The notes under the pieces are model-generated. The model saw only the letters and a program-made list of their open reading frames with translations, made no database searches and was not told where the DNA came from. A stretch of 36,453 nucleotides of DNA. Source: Ophiothrix spiculata. Its lineage: Eukaryota; Echinodermata; Ophiuroidea; Amphilepidida; Ophiotrichidae. The DNA lies in NCBI GenBank assembly GCA_000969725.1, contig JXSR01S002581.1, one strand, 5' to 3'. The translations under genes were made by a program, and so were the position numbers. Shown here one piece after another: positions 10,830 through 20,999 of this stretch (positions within the stretch are counted from its first letter, which is position 1; each line of letters begins with the position of its first letter).

Positions 10830-10912
10830 AAAAACGTTGTTTTCCACGTTACATCTCAAATTCTGCAATTCTCATGGAATTCCATGCCAAATTCGAGACT
10901 TTTAAATAAAAA
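10830..10912 (+). repeat. Block present in inverted form at about 26440-26522
   Basis: Sequence centred on CATGGAATTCCATG reads, on the opposite strand, like 26440-26522, including TTGCAGAATTTGAG.TGTAACG. The neighbouring blocks are in direct orientation, so this piece was inverted or inserted separately in one copy. Confidence 0.6.
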
Positions 10913-12089
10913 ATCATGCAGGGTGTCCCAGAAAAACTCCTACAACCTTTGTGTGCAATTTGCTTGGGTTTAACGGGTAGTCAGAAAGTATGTTAAGGTT
11001 GCATTTTATAGCCCATGAACTGAACTTTCAGGTATTGTTTGTTTCATTTCAATCGGTAGTATACAACAAACGTTATGCTTTATCAAATATTTGGGCTGAT
11101 TTTTCCAATTTCATGATTATTGCCAATAAAGTAGGGGTGTTTCTGAATGGAATAAAAATGGGTCATCTTGGAAAATTTATCATATTTGTCTTATTTTTAC
11201 ATCAAATTTGTTCATTTTTTCATCACAGATAAAAGAGAGCATGTTCGTCAGGGCTTCGAAATCCACGGGAGCACGGGAGCGCCGCTCCCAGAAAATAATC
11301 ACGACTGGCAGAAATAAAAATGAGGCAGTCAAAAAAAAATTGAATAATCTTAGGAAAAAATATTAATATTTTCTGATTTCTACAAATCACATCAAAAATA
11401 ATATGTGTTTAACTGTTTCCATGGTTACTTAATAGTGTAACAATATCTAACAATATCAATACCAGTAGTTTATTATTGTTGTGTCTGGCCTCCCCTGCTC
11501 CCGTGTGGGGTAATTTCTAGCAGAACAGTTGATGTTCATTTCATGAATAATAAAACGATGGGTGTTATCAATTTTAGCGTTAAAAAAAGTCATGTTAATT
11601 TAACCTAAATTAATAGTTAAATTCATGAACTACAATTTGTATCTTATTTACTAAAATGTTACTAAACAAAAAAAAATGTGCAGTTGTGCAAATTTTTGTC
11701 GAGCTGTTACTAGACTTGCAAAACCAACGTGCTGATTGTGTGATCAAACCTTAACCTTGTCTCTGTTCCACGCTGCAGAAGTTGAACTCAATGAGTTGGT
11801 AAGAATTAGAATCAAATTTATCTGTTGCCAGAATGGATGACATACTTAACTTGAACTTAGAAAAGTTGTAGTGGTTGTTTTTTTGTAATAAAATGTGTTG
11901 TTATTTTGCAAGACTTTTTACCCAAAAAGCTATCATTTATGTTATTTTTTCATCATTACTTCATGTAACAGTGATTGTCTTCTCAGCTTAATTAAATAAC
12001 ATTGCTAAAATGCTTTTGTAAACCTTTTCAACATGCTACAAAATTGAAAGAAATGGGTTCTCATGATGCTGATGTTTGCCCTCAAATAT
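10913..12089. other. Non-coding stretch with transposon-like terminus and GC-rich palindrome
   Basis: At about 10916 TGCAGGGTGTCCCAGAAAAA resembles a DNA transposon end; a diverged reverse complement lies at about 27302-27322. A 15-bp palindrome, GGGAGCGCCGCTCCC (11275-11289), stands in a short GC-rich patch. Open frames such as 10990-11232 lack any recognisable domain. The rest is AT-rich with no gene seen. Confidence 0.4.
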
Positions 12090-12225
12090 AGCTAAAACCC
12101 AAGAGCTTCCGGGGGCTCCACCACCTGGACCCCACTAGGGGCCCTAAGGCGGGCCCCTGGACCCCACCCACTAGGGCTTCGCGGCAAACCGCTCGCAATC
12201 GCGACAAGCCGCTCAAACAGTTAAT
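12090..12225. repeat. GC-rich block with repeated TGGACCCCAC units
   Basis: About 135 bases of strongly GC-rich sequence are set in AT-rich DNA. TGGACCCCAC occurs twice, each followed within a few bases by CTAGGG, with GGGGCCC and GGGCCCC between them. The boundaries with AT-rich sequence are sharp. It looks like part of a transposon or repeat rather than a gene; the open frames across it (12082-12300, minus) are compositional. Confidence 0.5.
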
Positions 12226-12279
12226 TTCTTGCAGAAAATATTTCAGAATTACTTCATGCTCCCAGACAGCCACATTTAT

Positions 12280-12720
12280 TTCGATGCCCTGATCTTCCAC
12301 ATCGTGTTTTCTTTAAATGTATTCCGACAGTCAATACATAGCTGTAAGCAGTTCCGATGGGTAATATCTCATTTTGATACCCCGGAATTTGCTCAAACAT
12401 ATCCTTCTGAAGTATGATAAGGCTCGGTTGCAATTTTAGTCACGCTAACAAACTTTTTGCCTATCTATTTTTCTAGTTTTGAGAAAATTACGAAAAACAG
12501 TCTTTTTTGTTGTTGTATCTTTTAACCTCTCCTGTATAATAACTTGATGCTGCAAAGGAAATATAATGGCTGCGCTTGCATGTCTGTAGAAGTATTATGT
12601 AACAACCAACATGACAAAAATAAAAAAATAAATAAATTGAGATAGGCAATGTTTTGCAACTTATCATTTGATAGGTAGGAATATTAAGTAAAATAGACAA
12701 TTCTACCTACAATAACACGC
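12280..12720 (+). repeat. Dispersed repeat 'f', older copy
   Basis: It aligns with 32680-32895 (including a 41-base identical stretch, 12462-12502 against 32855-32895) and more loosely with 8400-8600, 22780-22907 plus 23848-23930, 28265-28399 plus 30261-30480, and 33440-33560. Shared landmarks are GGTAATAT.CATTTTGATA, TTTTGAGAAAAT and ATAACTTGATG. It is non-coding. Confidence 0.7.
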
Positions 12721-12777
12721 AAATATCTCATAAGAACAACACATTAGAGGTTAGGGGCAACCTACTTTTGTGTGAAT

Positions 12778-12900
12778 CTGTTGGCAAGGGGCAGCCTTCA
12801 GAAAGGCTCTTTTCAGAGCCACCACAATCTCAAAGAGGTGATCTGCTTTTAACACTGTTGGCAAGGGGCAGCCTTCAGTGAATGGCTCATGCAAGTCATC
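12778..12900 (+). repeat. 77-bp direct repeat around the histone-type stem-loop
   Basis: CTGTTGGCAAGGGGCAGCCT, continuing to TCAG, occurs identically at 12778-12801 and 12855-12878 (24 bases). After the first copy comes an intact histone stem-loop. After the second, TGAATGGCTCATGCAAGTCATC may be a decayed version. This suggests a tandem duplication of a histone 3' region fragment. Confidence 0.65.
12805..12820 (+). other. Histone mRNA 3'-end stem-loop, orphan
   Basis: GGCTCTTTTCAGAGCC is a perfect 6-bp stem with a TTTC loop. It is followed by ACCACA and preceded by AAA, matching the stem-loop and flanks that end metazoan replication-dependent histone mRNAs (bound by SLBP). A purine-rich CAAAGAGG at 12831-12838 stands where the U7 snRNA-binding histone downstream element normally lies. 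No histone coding sequence precedes it. The upstream 500 bases are repeat DNA, so this is a separated processing signal or the relic of a histone gene. Confidence 0.75.
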
Positions 12901-13819
12901 AGTGGGAAGTGACGGCCCACATGTCTTTATTTGTCCTTAAGAAGTCAGAGCTACTCCTGACATGCCTGATGAAAGCTTGACAGTTTAAAACTTGTCAGAC
13001 GGCGAACTCGTTAAAATCTACCAATAATTGTCATTTTGACTTTTAAGAACATGTTCAAGGCCAAAACAGCAGGTGTCCCTTAAATTAAAAAGCTGGTTTA
13101 TTAGAAAACTTGGATTAGAGATAGCTCACAGTCCTGAACTAAGTTGAATTTTACAAAGGCTGGAATAACTAATTCGGTGAATAATTTGTTCTGTCGTTTG
13201 TGAATACCAAATGACTACAACAATAGAAAGAAAATAAAGTTATTCCTTGATTTAAGTTATTTCCTCTTTTGGGAATACGTACCATTGTGTTTTATGAGCA
13301 TAAAGACAATATGCAATATCGCATAATTTGGTTGACATGTCTCTTTTGTGACATAAGATCAATTCGATACTCCTTTGTCAACTACGATTTGGTAACTTCT
13401 GTAAACTAATTTTGTTTTTAATGAGGTAGTTTGCTACAGACTTGAACTAAGCTAGTGCCGAATGATGTTCATACATATTATTTACTTATTTGGGGCTGCA
13501 CTTTTTAAAAAACAAGTTCGTTCTGTGAAAAGATATTTTCATACTTAGAAATCATTTTGAAATACAATTAAGTGTCTTAAAACAACTAATTTATATCTAA
13601 ATGCCACTTTTCATTCTTGATAACCTGTTTTTATGGTGTCATTAAGTCGAAGACAATAGGCTGGAGAGGTTTGATAATTACACTTTCCACAAAATAGATA
13701 TATATATATGCACCTGCATCATAGGTGTCTCACGATTTTGTCTACATTTTTACACCCAGACAGCAAGTACGACGGGTTGTGACTACTGTGTGGTAACGAC
13801 TGAGTTATGGAAATATGTA
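12900..13819. other. Non-coding, remnants of the dispersed repeat
   Basis: GAACATGTTCAAGG and CAGCAGGTGTCCCTTAA at about 13048-13083 recur near 30708-30754, so this is the downstream part of an old 'f' copy. The rest up to the start of duplication copy 2 is AT-rich, and I see no gene in it. Confidence 0.5.
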
Positions 13820-14401
13820 ATAAATCAAAAATTGGTAAAACAGCAAATTATACATTTTTTGTTGTGCAGCATAAAAAGTCCTTAGGGGCTAATCCACCCC
13901 TTCGTTAAGTTATAGGTAATTGACATTCCGAATCTTTCTTTAATATAAAGCCTTCTAACTTTGATAGCGGATTCAAATGCAAAATGGGTTTGGCCATAAT
14001 GCTTTTGAAGTGCGAAAATGCAGTGATGCGAGTGACCATTGCTGCAAACGATAAAGCGATAAAAGGTTTTTAAATAAAACTTTACAGTAAAATCCATTAT
14101 GAGACAACAGAGAAAACACGAATGACGTCAAAGACGTAAAACTCGAATATCTTGAAGTAACTTGAGACGATGTGCTCGATATTATTGATGGAAGTAAACT
14201 GAACAGGTCACTCGTACTCAGTGTGTCCGAGTAATACTAAATGGGGAAACTACAAAAATGCTTTATCATACAGCAATATTTGTGTAATATTTGAAAGAGA
14301 GAGGAATTGATTGAGCCCATTTGTTGTTGTTTTTTGCCATGTGTCTATGAAAAAAGATGGATGTTTAGAATTATCATGCTCATTCACTAAAGTAGAGAAT
14401 A

Positions 14402-15366
14402 CCGTATGATTAATGATGACCAATTAAGTAAAAAAGTTATCAATGTCATTTTGGATAGTGTATCATTGGAAAGGGTCGATTCTACAACATTTCTAGGCAT
14501 TATTATAGTTGAAAACCTTACTTGGAAGAATCATATAGATGCAATATCGAAAACAATATCTAAAAATGTTGGAATGCTAACTAAATTGAAACATTATGTA
14601 CCTGGATATATATTACATTCCCTATACTGTACACTGGTTCTACCATATACTAGTTATGGCATTTTAATCTGGGACAATACTTGTAAAATATATTTAGATA
14701 AGGTTCTCAAGTTACAAAAATGGGCTTTAAGAACTGTTTCTCATGAGCATTACAGATGTCATACCGGCCCACTATTCAAAAAACATAAAATTCTAAAAGT
14801 GTATGATGCTTTTAAACTTGAGCTGGGAATCTTTATGTACAAGCACCAAACTAAACAGCTACCAGAAACATTTGCCGAGTATTTTTTGTAAACATAGCGA
14901 AATCCATAACTATCAAACAAGAAATTCTCAAAATTATAGTATATATAACGCTAAAAAAATGTTTGCTAACAGAGCGAATAGAGTTACTTGATCTATTCTT
15001 TGGAATTCCCTGATAAGAAAATTGAAAGAGTTAGAAACTGTTAAATTTTTTAGATTGGTTATGAAAAAACACATTAGTTGATTACTATATCTAAGTTTTG
15101 TTTGGCTTTGGTTGTATATGTTGCTTTCTTTTATAGTTTTGTGCTTATATTTTTTTTTATTTTTTTTAATTTTTTTTTTACTTTTTTGATGTGAAATGTA
15201 TGCCCTACTTAGCGTTTCTTGGGGGATAACCCTTTCAGGCCTTTTGTTATCTCCTCAATATCAGTTTGTATTTGTTTTTATTATGTAAATAATGTTTTGA
15301 TGTCTATGTCTATGTTTTTTTTTATGATATTGAAATAAACTTGAATTGAAACTTGAATTTAATCTT
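14402..15366 (+). mobile_element. CR1/jockey-like LINE, 3' end, 5'-truncated
   Basis: The insertion splits sequence that is continuous in copy 1 (GAGAATACCG / CTTTTTG.TATCATATTG). The coding remnant is at 14406-14891: LERVDSTTFLGIIIVENLTW, then LKHYVPGYIL, YCTLVLPYTSYGILIW, LDKVLKLQKWALRTVSHEHYR. A frame break near 14890 separates it from HNYQTRNSQNYSIYNAKKM and the C-terminal end KKHIS at about 15080. These are the regions after the reverse transcriptase active site; the endonuclease and RT core are missing. The 3' tail has long T runs, AATAAA (15334-15339) and TTGAA repeats. Only the last quarter of ORF2 remains, so it is not mobile. Confidence 0.85.
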
Positions 15367-15848
15367 GAACTTTTTGTTATCATATTGAATCTAAGGTTTC
15401 TAGGTATCGATATGATAAACTCTCAATATAAAGTTAGATATTTTGTAATATAAATGAGCAATAATGATAAAAGGTATAAAATAGAACTTTTTTTCGCTGG
15501 AAAATAATAATAACTTGATCAGGATTTAGGATAATAACGTATGTACAACACAACAAAACTGACAAAAGAGCATTAGATGCATTCATTCTTGATTCGAATG
15601 TTTCATAGAATTCTACTGATAGAACAAAAATTATTTTACTGCATAAGAAACCTAACACATGACCCACTCTATGCAAGAATCAAACTGCAAGAGTCAAACT
15701 GTGCTCAAGTTCTAAAATATGACTCGCGTGGCTGACGTTACGGAGTAGCTTCGTAAATTTATATGCAGCGCCCTTTTAAAAGGAAATGAAAAAATAAGAC
15801 AACCATACTAGATCATCATTATTTCAAACTTCATTGACCAATTTTAAA

Positions 15849-16077
15849 CATTATTATGTTCTGAGCTGACCGATTTCCAAAAAAATCGGTCAGGGATATC
15901 GGACAGAAAACAAAATGTCAGATTTTGAACATAATAATGATAAAATTGGATGGATTTTTTCGCATGATACTCAAAGATATTGGTCTCGCTATGAGTTTTA
16001 GTCGCACGATATTTCGTAAAACTCATAGCTCGACCAATATCTTTTTGTATCATGCTCAATCCATCCAATTTTATATC
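15849..16077. mobile_element. Two adjoining hairpin elements, copy-2-specific
   Basis: Copy 1 lacks this piece (its TTTTAAACAAAAGCG is continuous at about 5162). Hairpin A has arms CATTATTATGTTC (15849-15861) and GAACATAATAATG (15927-15939) and a smaller inner stem, CTGACCGATTT/AAATCGGTCAG. Hairpin B (15939-16077) has arms of about 60 bp beginning GATAAAATTGGATGGA and ending TCCATCCAATTTTATATC. The overlapping open frames on both strands here are products of the palindromes. No clear target duplication longer than CA was seen. Confidence 0.65.
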
Positions 16078-16354
16078 AAAAGCGTAAAATTTATTGTTGT
16101 TATTTAAAATCATGTAAGGGTGATCTCTTTGGAGGAAAAAACACTAAATTTAGTCAAAAACACGTTTTTTTGGCAATAATTCATGTTGAATATCAATCTG
16201 GTAGTTTGATGGTTCAAATTAAACATCATTGGTCTCTTTCATATGATAACCGATATGTTACTATAGCACATGTAATTTGAAAATTCTAAGCATTTTTTAT
16301 GTTTTGTGAAACAGTTACGTGGAATAGGCCTTGCTGTTTTTATTCACTCAGAGT

Positions 16355-16790
16355 CAGGCGGCGGCGGACACGATTTATAGAAGATCCTAGATTTAGGGAT
16401 GAGGGATTTCCAAAACGCAAATTTAGGGAACGATCTACGTGTATTTCTATTGGGTCACGTGACTCACGTATTGAAGAAAATAATTACAAAGATCATATTT
16501 TTACCTCTCCTCAAAAAACTTCAAAAGTGTTCTTATCGTAATTAGCATAATTATGCTATCCTTAATCCGCTGGGGTTCACGCGTGAACCCCACTTTTTAT
16601 ATATGTTATCATATTTTTTACCGATTAGCAATATAATTTTAGCGGCAATCCCACATGATCCCGGAAGTTGTATTTTCCCACGATGTTTCTTATAGAGGCG
16701 GTATAGGACATGAGTCACATCGACGCAGCCGGGGATCGTATACGATAAGAACGGCAACCATGCAATAGTTGCCACGACCACCCTCCTCTG
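16355..16790. mobile_element. hAT-like non-autonomous DNA transposon, 8-bp target duplication
   Basis: The element is flanked by CTCAGAGT at 16347-16354 and 16791-16798. Copy 1 has a single CTCAGAGT at the unoccupied site (about 5450-5457). An 8-bp duplication and ends beginning CAGGCGGCGG and CAGAGGAGGG (right end read inward) agree with the hAT superfamily. It is 436 bp long and has no transposase. Inside is a perfect 20-bp palindrome, GGGGTTCACGCGTGAACCCC (16573-16592), and the piece CTTATCGT recurs inverted near 16742. The open frames at 16299-16541 and 16551-16781 show no known domain. Confidence 0.8.
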
Positions 16791-17291
16791 CTCAGAGTAT
16801 ATTTTTTCTATTGAAACAATGTTTTTAAGCTTCTTTTGGGATAATAGCCGTAATATAGAAATTCATTTAGATCAAAAATTGTTCCGGTAATAAGTCGTTG
16901 TTTTCATTACAAATATGCCATAACATATATAGTACTTTACATTACACCAACGATTTTCAGAGAATGATATAGATAATGACGTAATACCACATCAATGAGT
17001 ATATTGAAAATATGCCATCACATGCCGTAGGAAAATTGGAGATGATCTAGAAGTGTCACATCTTATTACAGTGATTAGTTTGATGCTCCCCTAAAATCAC
17101 ATTTGATATTTGAGATTGAAAAAATGCGTGCATGTGAAAAGTTCCTTTTGAAATATAATGTTGAAGCTATTTATTTAAACATGGGATCATTACCGCTTGA
17201 CAGTGAAAAATGAGGTTGATTAACTTATATCTGAGATAAATAAACCATTTGTTTATTATCGCAGCTTGTATCTATAGTATTCTTGTCGTAG

Positions 17292-17849
17292 CAATATTGT
17301 TGGATCTTTTTAGTCGCTGTCCTTGCGACTTGTGTGCAAATGTTTATGGTCACTTACAGACATCACGCTTTATTGAAACAATTTTCACTAAATGATCTTC
17401 AAGAAGAAGCGTGCAACAACATCACTTCAATCACCCATGATGTTATGTATATTGCTATCCCATGAAAACTTATAGGAAGACGATAAGGTATGTCACTTGT
17501 TAAAAAAACCTCAGAAAACCCAACACCATGGACAATAGACAGCAAACAAATAAATAATGTCAGATGCCAGACAAGACTATAATCACGCTGAAAAGAAAAC
17601 CATGAGAGACTGCAATGTGAAACTCAAAAAGAAATGTCTGGTAGTAGCCTTAGCAGTATAATAAGAAATGATGGAATGCTGTCATTGATCCATTTAACTT
17701 TCAAAGACTGCATTCAAAGCGATGTACTAATATCTTTTGAGAAATCATTACTGACTGGCTCCTCAGCAGTTTTCAAGGTTTCTGCTGAGATGTTTTCACG
17801 TAAACATGGAAGAGGTAACCCTGTCGCACAAGCCTGCCCAACAAAGTAA
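17292..17849 (+). pseudogene. Degraded coding-like frame of unknown origin
   Basis: One reading frame stays protein-like across about 185 codons but is broken by four stops clustered in the middle (about 17460-17590). An N-terminal part begins QYCWIFLVAVLATCV (a possible membrane segment) and continues LLKQFSLNDLQEEACNNI. A later open part, 17634-17849 (71 codons), contains LISFEKSLLTGSSAVF and ends NPVAQACPTK. The region is specific to copy 2, replacing about 190 bases of copy 1. I do not recognise the protein. It may be a relic of a captured gene or transposon ORF, or simply a lucky frame; the break pattern cannot decide. Confidence 0.25.
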
Positions 17850-18249
17850 AAACGCAGTAGGCTATGTGAAATAGTTTGCTTGACGAATGTTCTTGATCAC
17901 TTTTGATGAAGGAAACTTATAAACTATAAAGAAAAATAAAATTTAAAAAATGCAAAAATATAAAAATCACGAATACCTAATTTCATTAATCATGTGTTAT
18001 CTTTAATAAACATGATACCTCAGTCATGTATAGATGATATATTTAATAAATGAGCTTTATAAAGCTTCGCTGATGACATTGTTTCACTTTCCTGGAAGTG
18101 CAAATCAGTGTGGGTATATGTATTAAAAATAGGGAACAAAGTTGAACGTGCTTTAAACACGTGCTTTGTATTATATTTGATGACATTCATTTTTATCAGT
18201 TCAACAGCTAAGCAAAGTTTTATAATTAATAATAGAAGTAAAGAAAACT

Positions 18250-18655
18250 GAATAACTTGTTACTAATTTTATTTTTGCAATTTAATTGTACTTGCAATAT
18301 GCACATTTTAGCAAAATTTCATGCGAAAGTTCCTTCGGGAACACGTTTTTTGACATTTTGGTGGGAACATTTTTCGAAGTGACGCGACACAAACTGGATT
18401 TTGGGCCGCCATTTTGAAACGGTTGATCCGATTTTCATCTTTTTTCTGTATTTTGGTCCTTTTTACATGCTTTACCATTGACTAGACTTTCAACGTAAAA
18501 TTCATACCGAAAGGGTGTTTTTTTAAGGGGGAGGGGGAGTCCCTAGGAACACCCCCCACCCCTTGGGCACCAACGGATGGGAAATACCTTGGTCACTTAA
18601 GTGTTAAAATAACATGCATCACCATTTGAGTCCAGTTCTGAACCAACGATGGCGT
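18250..18655. other. Copy-2-specific non-coding insertion
   Basis: Copy 1 has unrelated sequence at this position (6310-6840). It contains the small inverted piece AAGTTCCTTCGGGAAC (about 18329) and a G-rich/C-rich patch around 18525-18565 centred on TCCCTAGGA. No coding sequence is visible. Confidence 0.4.
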
Positions 18656-18854
18656 AGTTTTCAACGCGCAGATTAATATTGATATGTTTTGTTATCATAC
18701 CATATACATGTAACTTGTAATACATTTTATAATGCAGGGATATTTTGCAGTTTATTCTGTACAAAAAGCTCGGAGTGTTTGTCAATATTTTACAATATTA
18801 CTATTCACTCGTTGAAATAAATATTACCTTCATCCTTCATATATTTAATTTTCT

Positions 18855-19038
18855 NNNNNNNNNNNNNNNNNNNNNNNNNNNNNNNNNNNNNNNNNNNNNN
18901 NNNNNNNNNNNNNNNNNNNNNNNNNNNNNNNNNNNNNNNNNNNNNNNNNNNNNNNNNNNNNNNNNNNNNNNNNNNNNNNNNNNNNNNNNNNNNNNNNNNN
19001 NNNNNNNNNNNNNNNNNNNNNNNNNNNNNNNNNNNNNN
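18855..19038. other. Assembly gap (184 N)
   Basis: An unbroken run of N separates two parts of copy 2. The sequence on its right repeats sequence further right (19846 onward), so the gap sits at a repeat the assembler could not resolve. Confidence 1.
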
Positions 19039-19330
19039 TTTAAAATGTTTTTTCTTGATGATTCAAAACTCTATACAGCTTTTCCTTAAATTGCTGCATT
19101 TTTGTGCTAATAACGAATCTAAATAAAACATAGTAGCCGTAGCCACCTTATAGGTTTTGTGAAACAACATTATAAAAACCGTATGAGTTCTCTCAGATTA
19201 TAATTCCACAACAAGACAAATGCCTCATATGTGGCGGCATAAATGAAACAACTGTTTAAGTTTTAGCACTCTGTTCCATTATGGCAGGAAAACATCCAAT
19301 TAATACCGCCACTAATTCCAGCTTAGAATA
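19039..19330 (+). repeat. Extra partial duplication inside copy 2
   Basis: It aligns with 19846-20130 and with 7530-7810. Shared landmarks are GATTCAAAACTCTATACAGC, AACGAATCTAAATAAAACAT and ACAACAAGACAAATGCCTCA. The following 19331-19410 (containing CCCAAAAATCAATTTTGATT) is not in copy 1. The block therefore occurs twice in copy 2, on either side of about 500 bases, next to the gap. Confidence 0.75.
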
Positions 19331-20999
19331 TAATCTTTCAGATGAGCCCCAAAAATCAATTTTGATTTTGGGACCCTTAAGGTACCTTAATTCGATCGGG
19401 TCACAAATTTTCACACCATAAACCCATGCTGATTTTCAACACTCTGGTAGTAAAGCTTTATTAACGTTATTTATCAAATACACGAGTATTATCACTGCAT
19501 GACAGTGCGATCATTTATTATAGATAACCAGCGTCTCTGAGATAACAGATGATAAATAGCATCATGTACTCGTGCTTGGTTTTATTAGTTTCTGTTCATC
19601 AAATGTTTTGTTGGTTGGAAAACATAAATATTTACACAAAAAACTTATTTGATGCAGCAAAAACATTCTTCAAACAAACTATATTATCTCTACGCTGATT
19701 AATTACAACAGAATATCTTTGTCATATTTTTCTGTACAGTTCATTTTTTTCTCTTATTTTAATTGCGTGTGACATTTTGAAAGTTAAACAAAAAGAAAAA
19801 AAAATATCTGGTTTACACAGAAAAAGGTGTTTTTACGGTATTTGTTTTATCTTTAAAAGGGTTTTTCTTTATGATTCAAAACTCTATACAGCTTTTCCTT
19901 AAATTGCTGCATTTTTGCGCCAATAACGAATCTAAATAAAACATAGTAGCCGTAGCCACCTTATAAGTTTTGTGAAACAACGTTATAAAAACCGTACAAG
20001 TTCTCTCAGATTATAATTCCACAACAAGACAAATGCCTCATATGTGGCGGCATGAATGAAACAACTGTTGAACAAGTTTTAGCACTCTGTTCCATTATGG
20101 CAGGAACACATCCAATTACCGCCACACATTCCAACCAAAAACTATTTGTACGATACTAAATTTCAAATTTCAACCTCATTTTGCACTGCGTCTGTTCAAT
20201 CAATCATTAAGGGGTGTCGTGTTTATTGAAAATATTCGTACAGAGCTTTGAAATAATAATTTTATAAATAAATCTCACATGCAAGCACTTTTGTTTTCGA
20301 ATACAAAACAAAACAAAATCTGATTTTAGAGAAGCAACAAATCAATCATTGTAATTAGTTCTGACACGTCAAAATCTTCTCGATCCCATATTCCTCCGGG
20401 GTGTTATGACTTGTTTTCAATATGCATAATAGTTTTGTTCCGTCATTTCCTAGATACTATTTATGGTTATGGTATTCTTTGGTTGTCCTCTTTTACTTTT
20501 GGGCGTATTATAAAGCAAAAAAGGCATTGTAAAACGAGTAATGCTGGAATTCTAAATCAATATCGATCTGTTGCATGCTACCTTCATAAGACATTATTCA
20601 TATTAATATTTATTTATTTCCATCATCAAAACACACCAAAAGAACACCAAGATGGAGGAGATGCAACTGAAAGCAAGAATGCCTGTGCAATGTGTTGCAC
20701 CCCCTTTACAACAAAACAATACTCAACAGAACAGTACTTATTTATTAAACAAACAAAAATAAAAAAGCGCAAATATACTACATACGCACCCCCACACCCT
20801 CACACACCCACTGTACACCATTTGCTCTGCCACACACCTCACACACCCCAAACATACCCAGGAAGCTGCAATAACATAAAACAAGGAAAAAGCCATGCAA
20901 GTATGAATATAAGTAATAAACAGTACTTATTTTAATCATCATTAGTGCAAGAAGTATGTGTATCTATCATCAGTATGAATTGAAAAGAGATTTAAGATT

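Larger units (their letters stand above)
2671..10912 (+). repeat. Long duplicated segment, copy 1
   Basis: Large blocks recur in the same order and orientation in copy 2: 2671-3540 with 13820-14400; about 4560-6310 with about 15370-18240; 6845-8270 with 18661-20585; 8290-9200 with 22650-25105; 10230-10800 with 25245-25830. By eye the best blocks (for example 3075-3340 against 13968-14240) differ at roughly 5 percent of sites. No gene is visible in the shared backbone. Each copy carries its own insertions, listed separately. Confidence 0.85.

Noticed and set aside
12082..12300. 72-codon minus-strand frame across the GC-rich block
   Set aside because: It arises from GC-rich repeat units; the translated ends lie in unrelated AT-rich DNA.
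15844..16113. Overlapping open frames on both strands (89 and 60 codons) with similar sequences
   Set aside because: They are produced by the hairpin elements: the two strands of a palindrome translate alike. No domain is present.
18745..19089. 114-codon frame
   Set aside because: It spans the run of N; most residues are undefined.
20411..20935. 174-codon plus-strand open frame
   Set aside because: It runs from duplicated non-coding backbone into the antisense of a LINE 3'UTR and is not preserved in copy 1.
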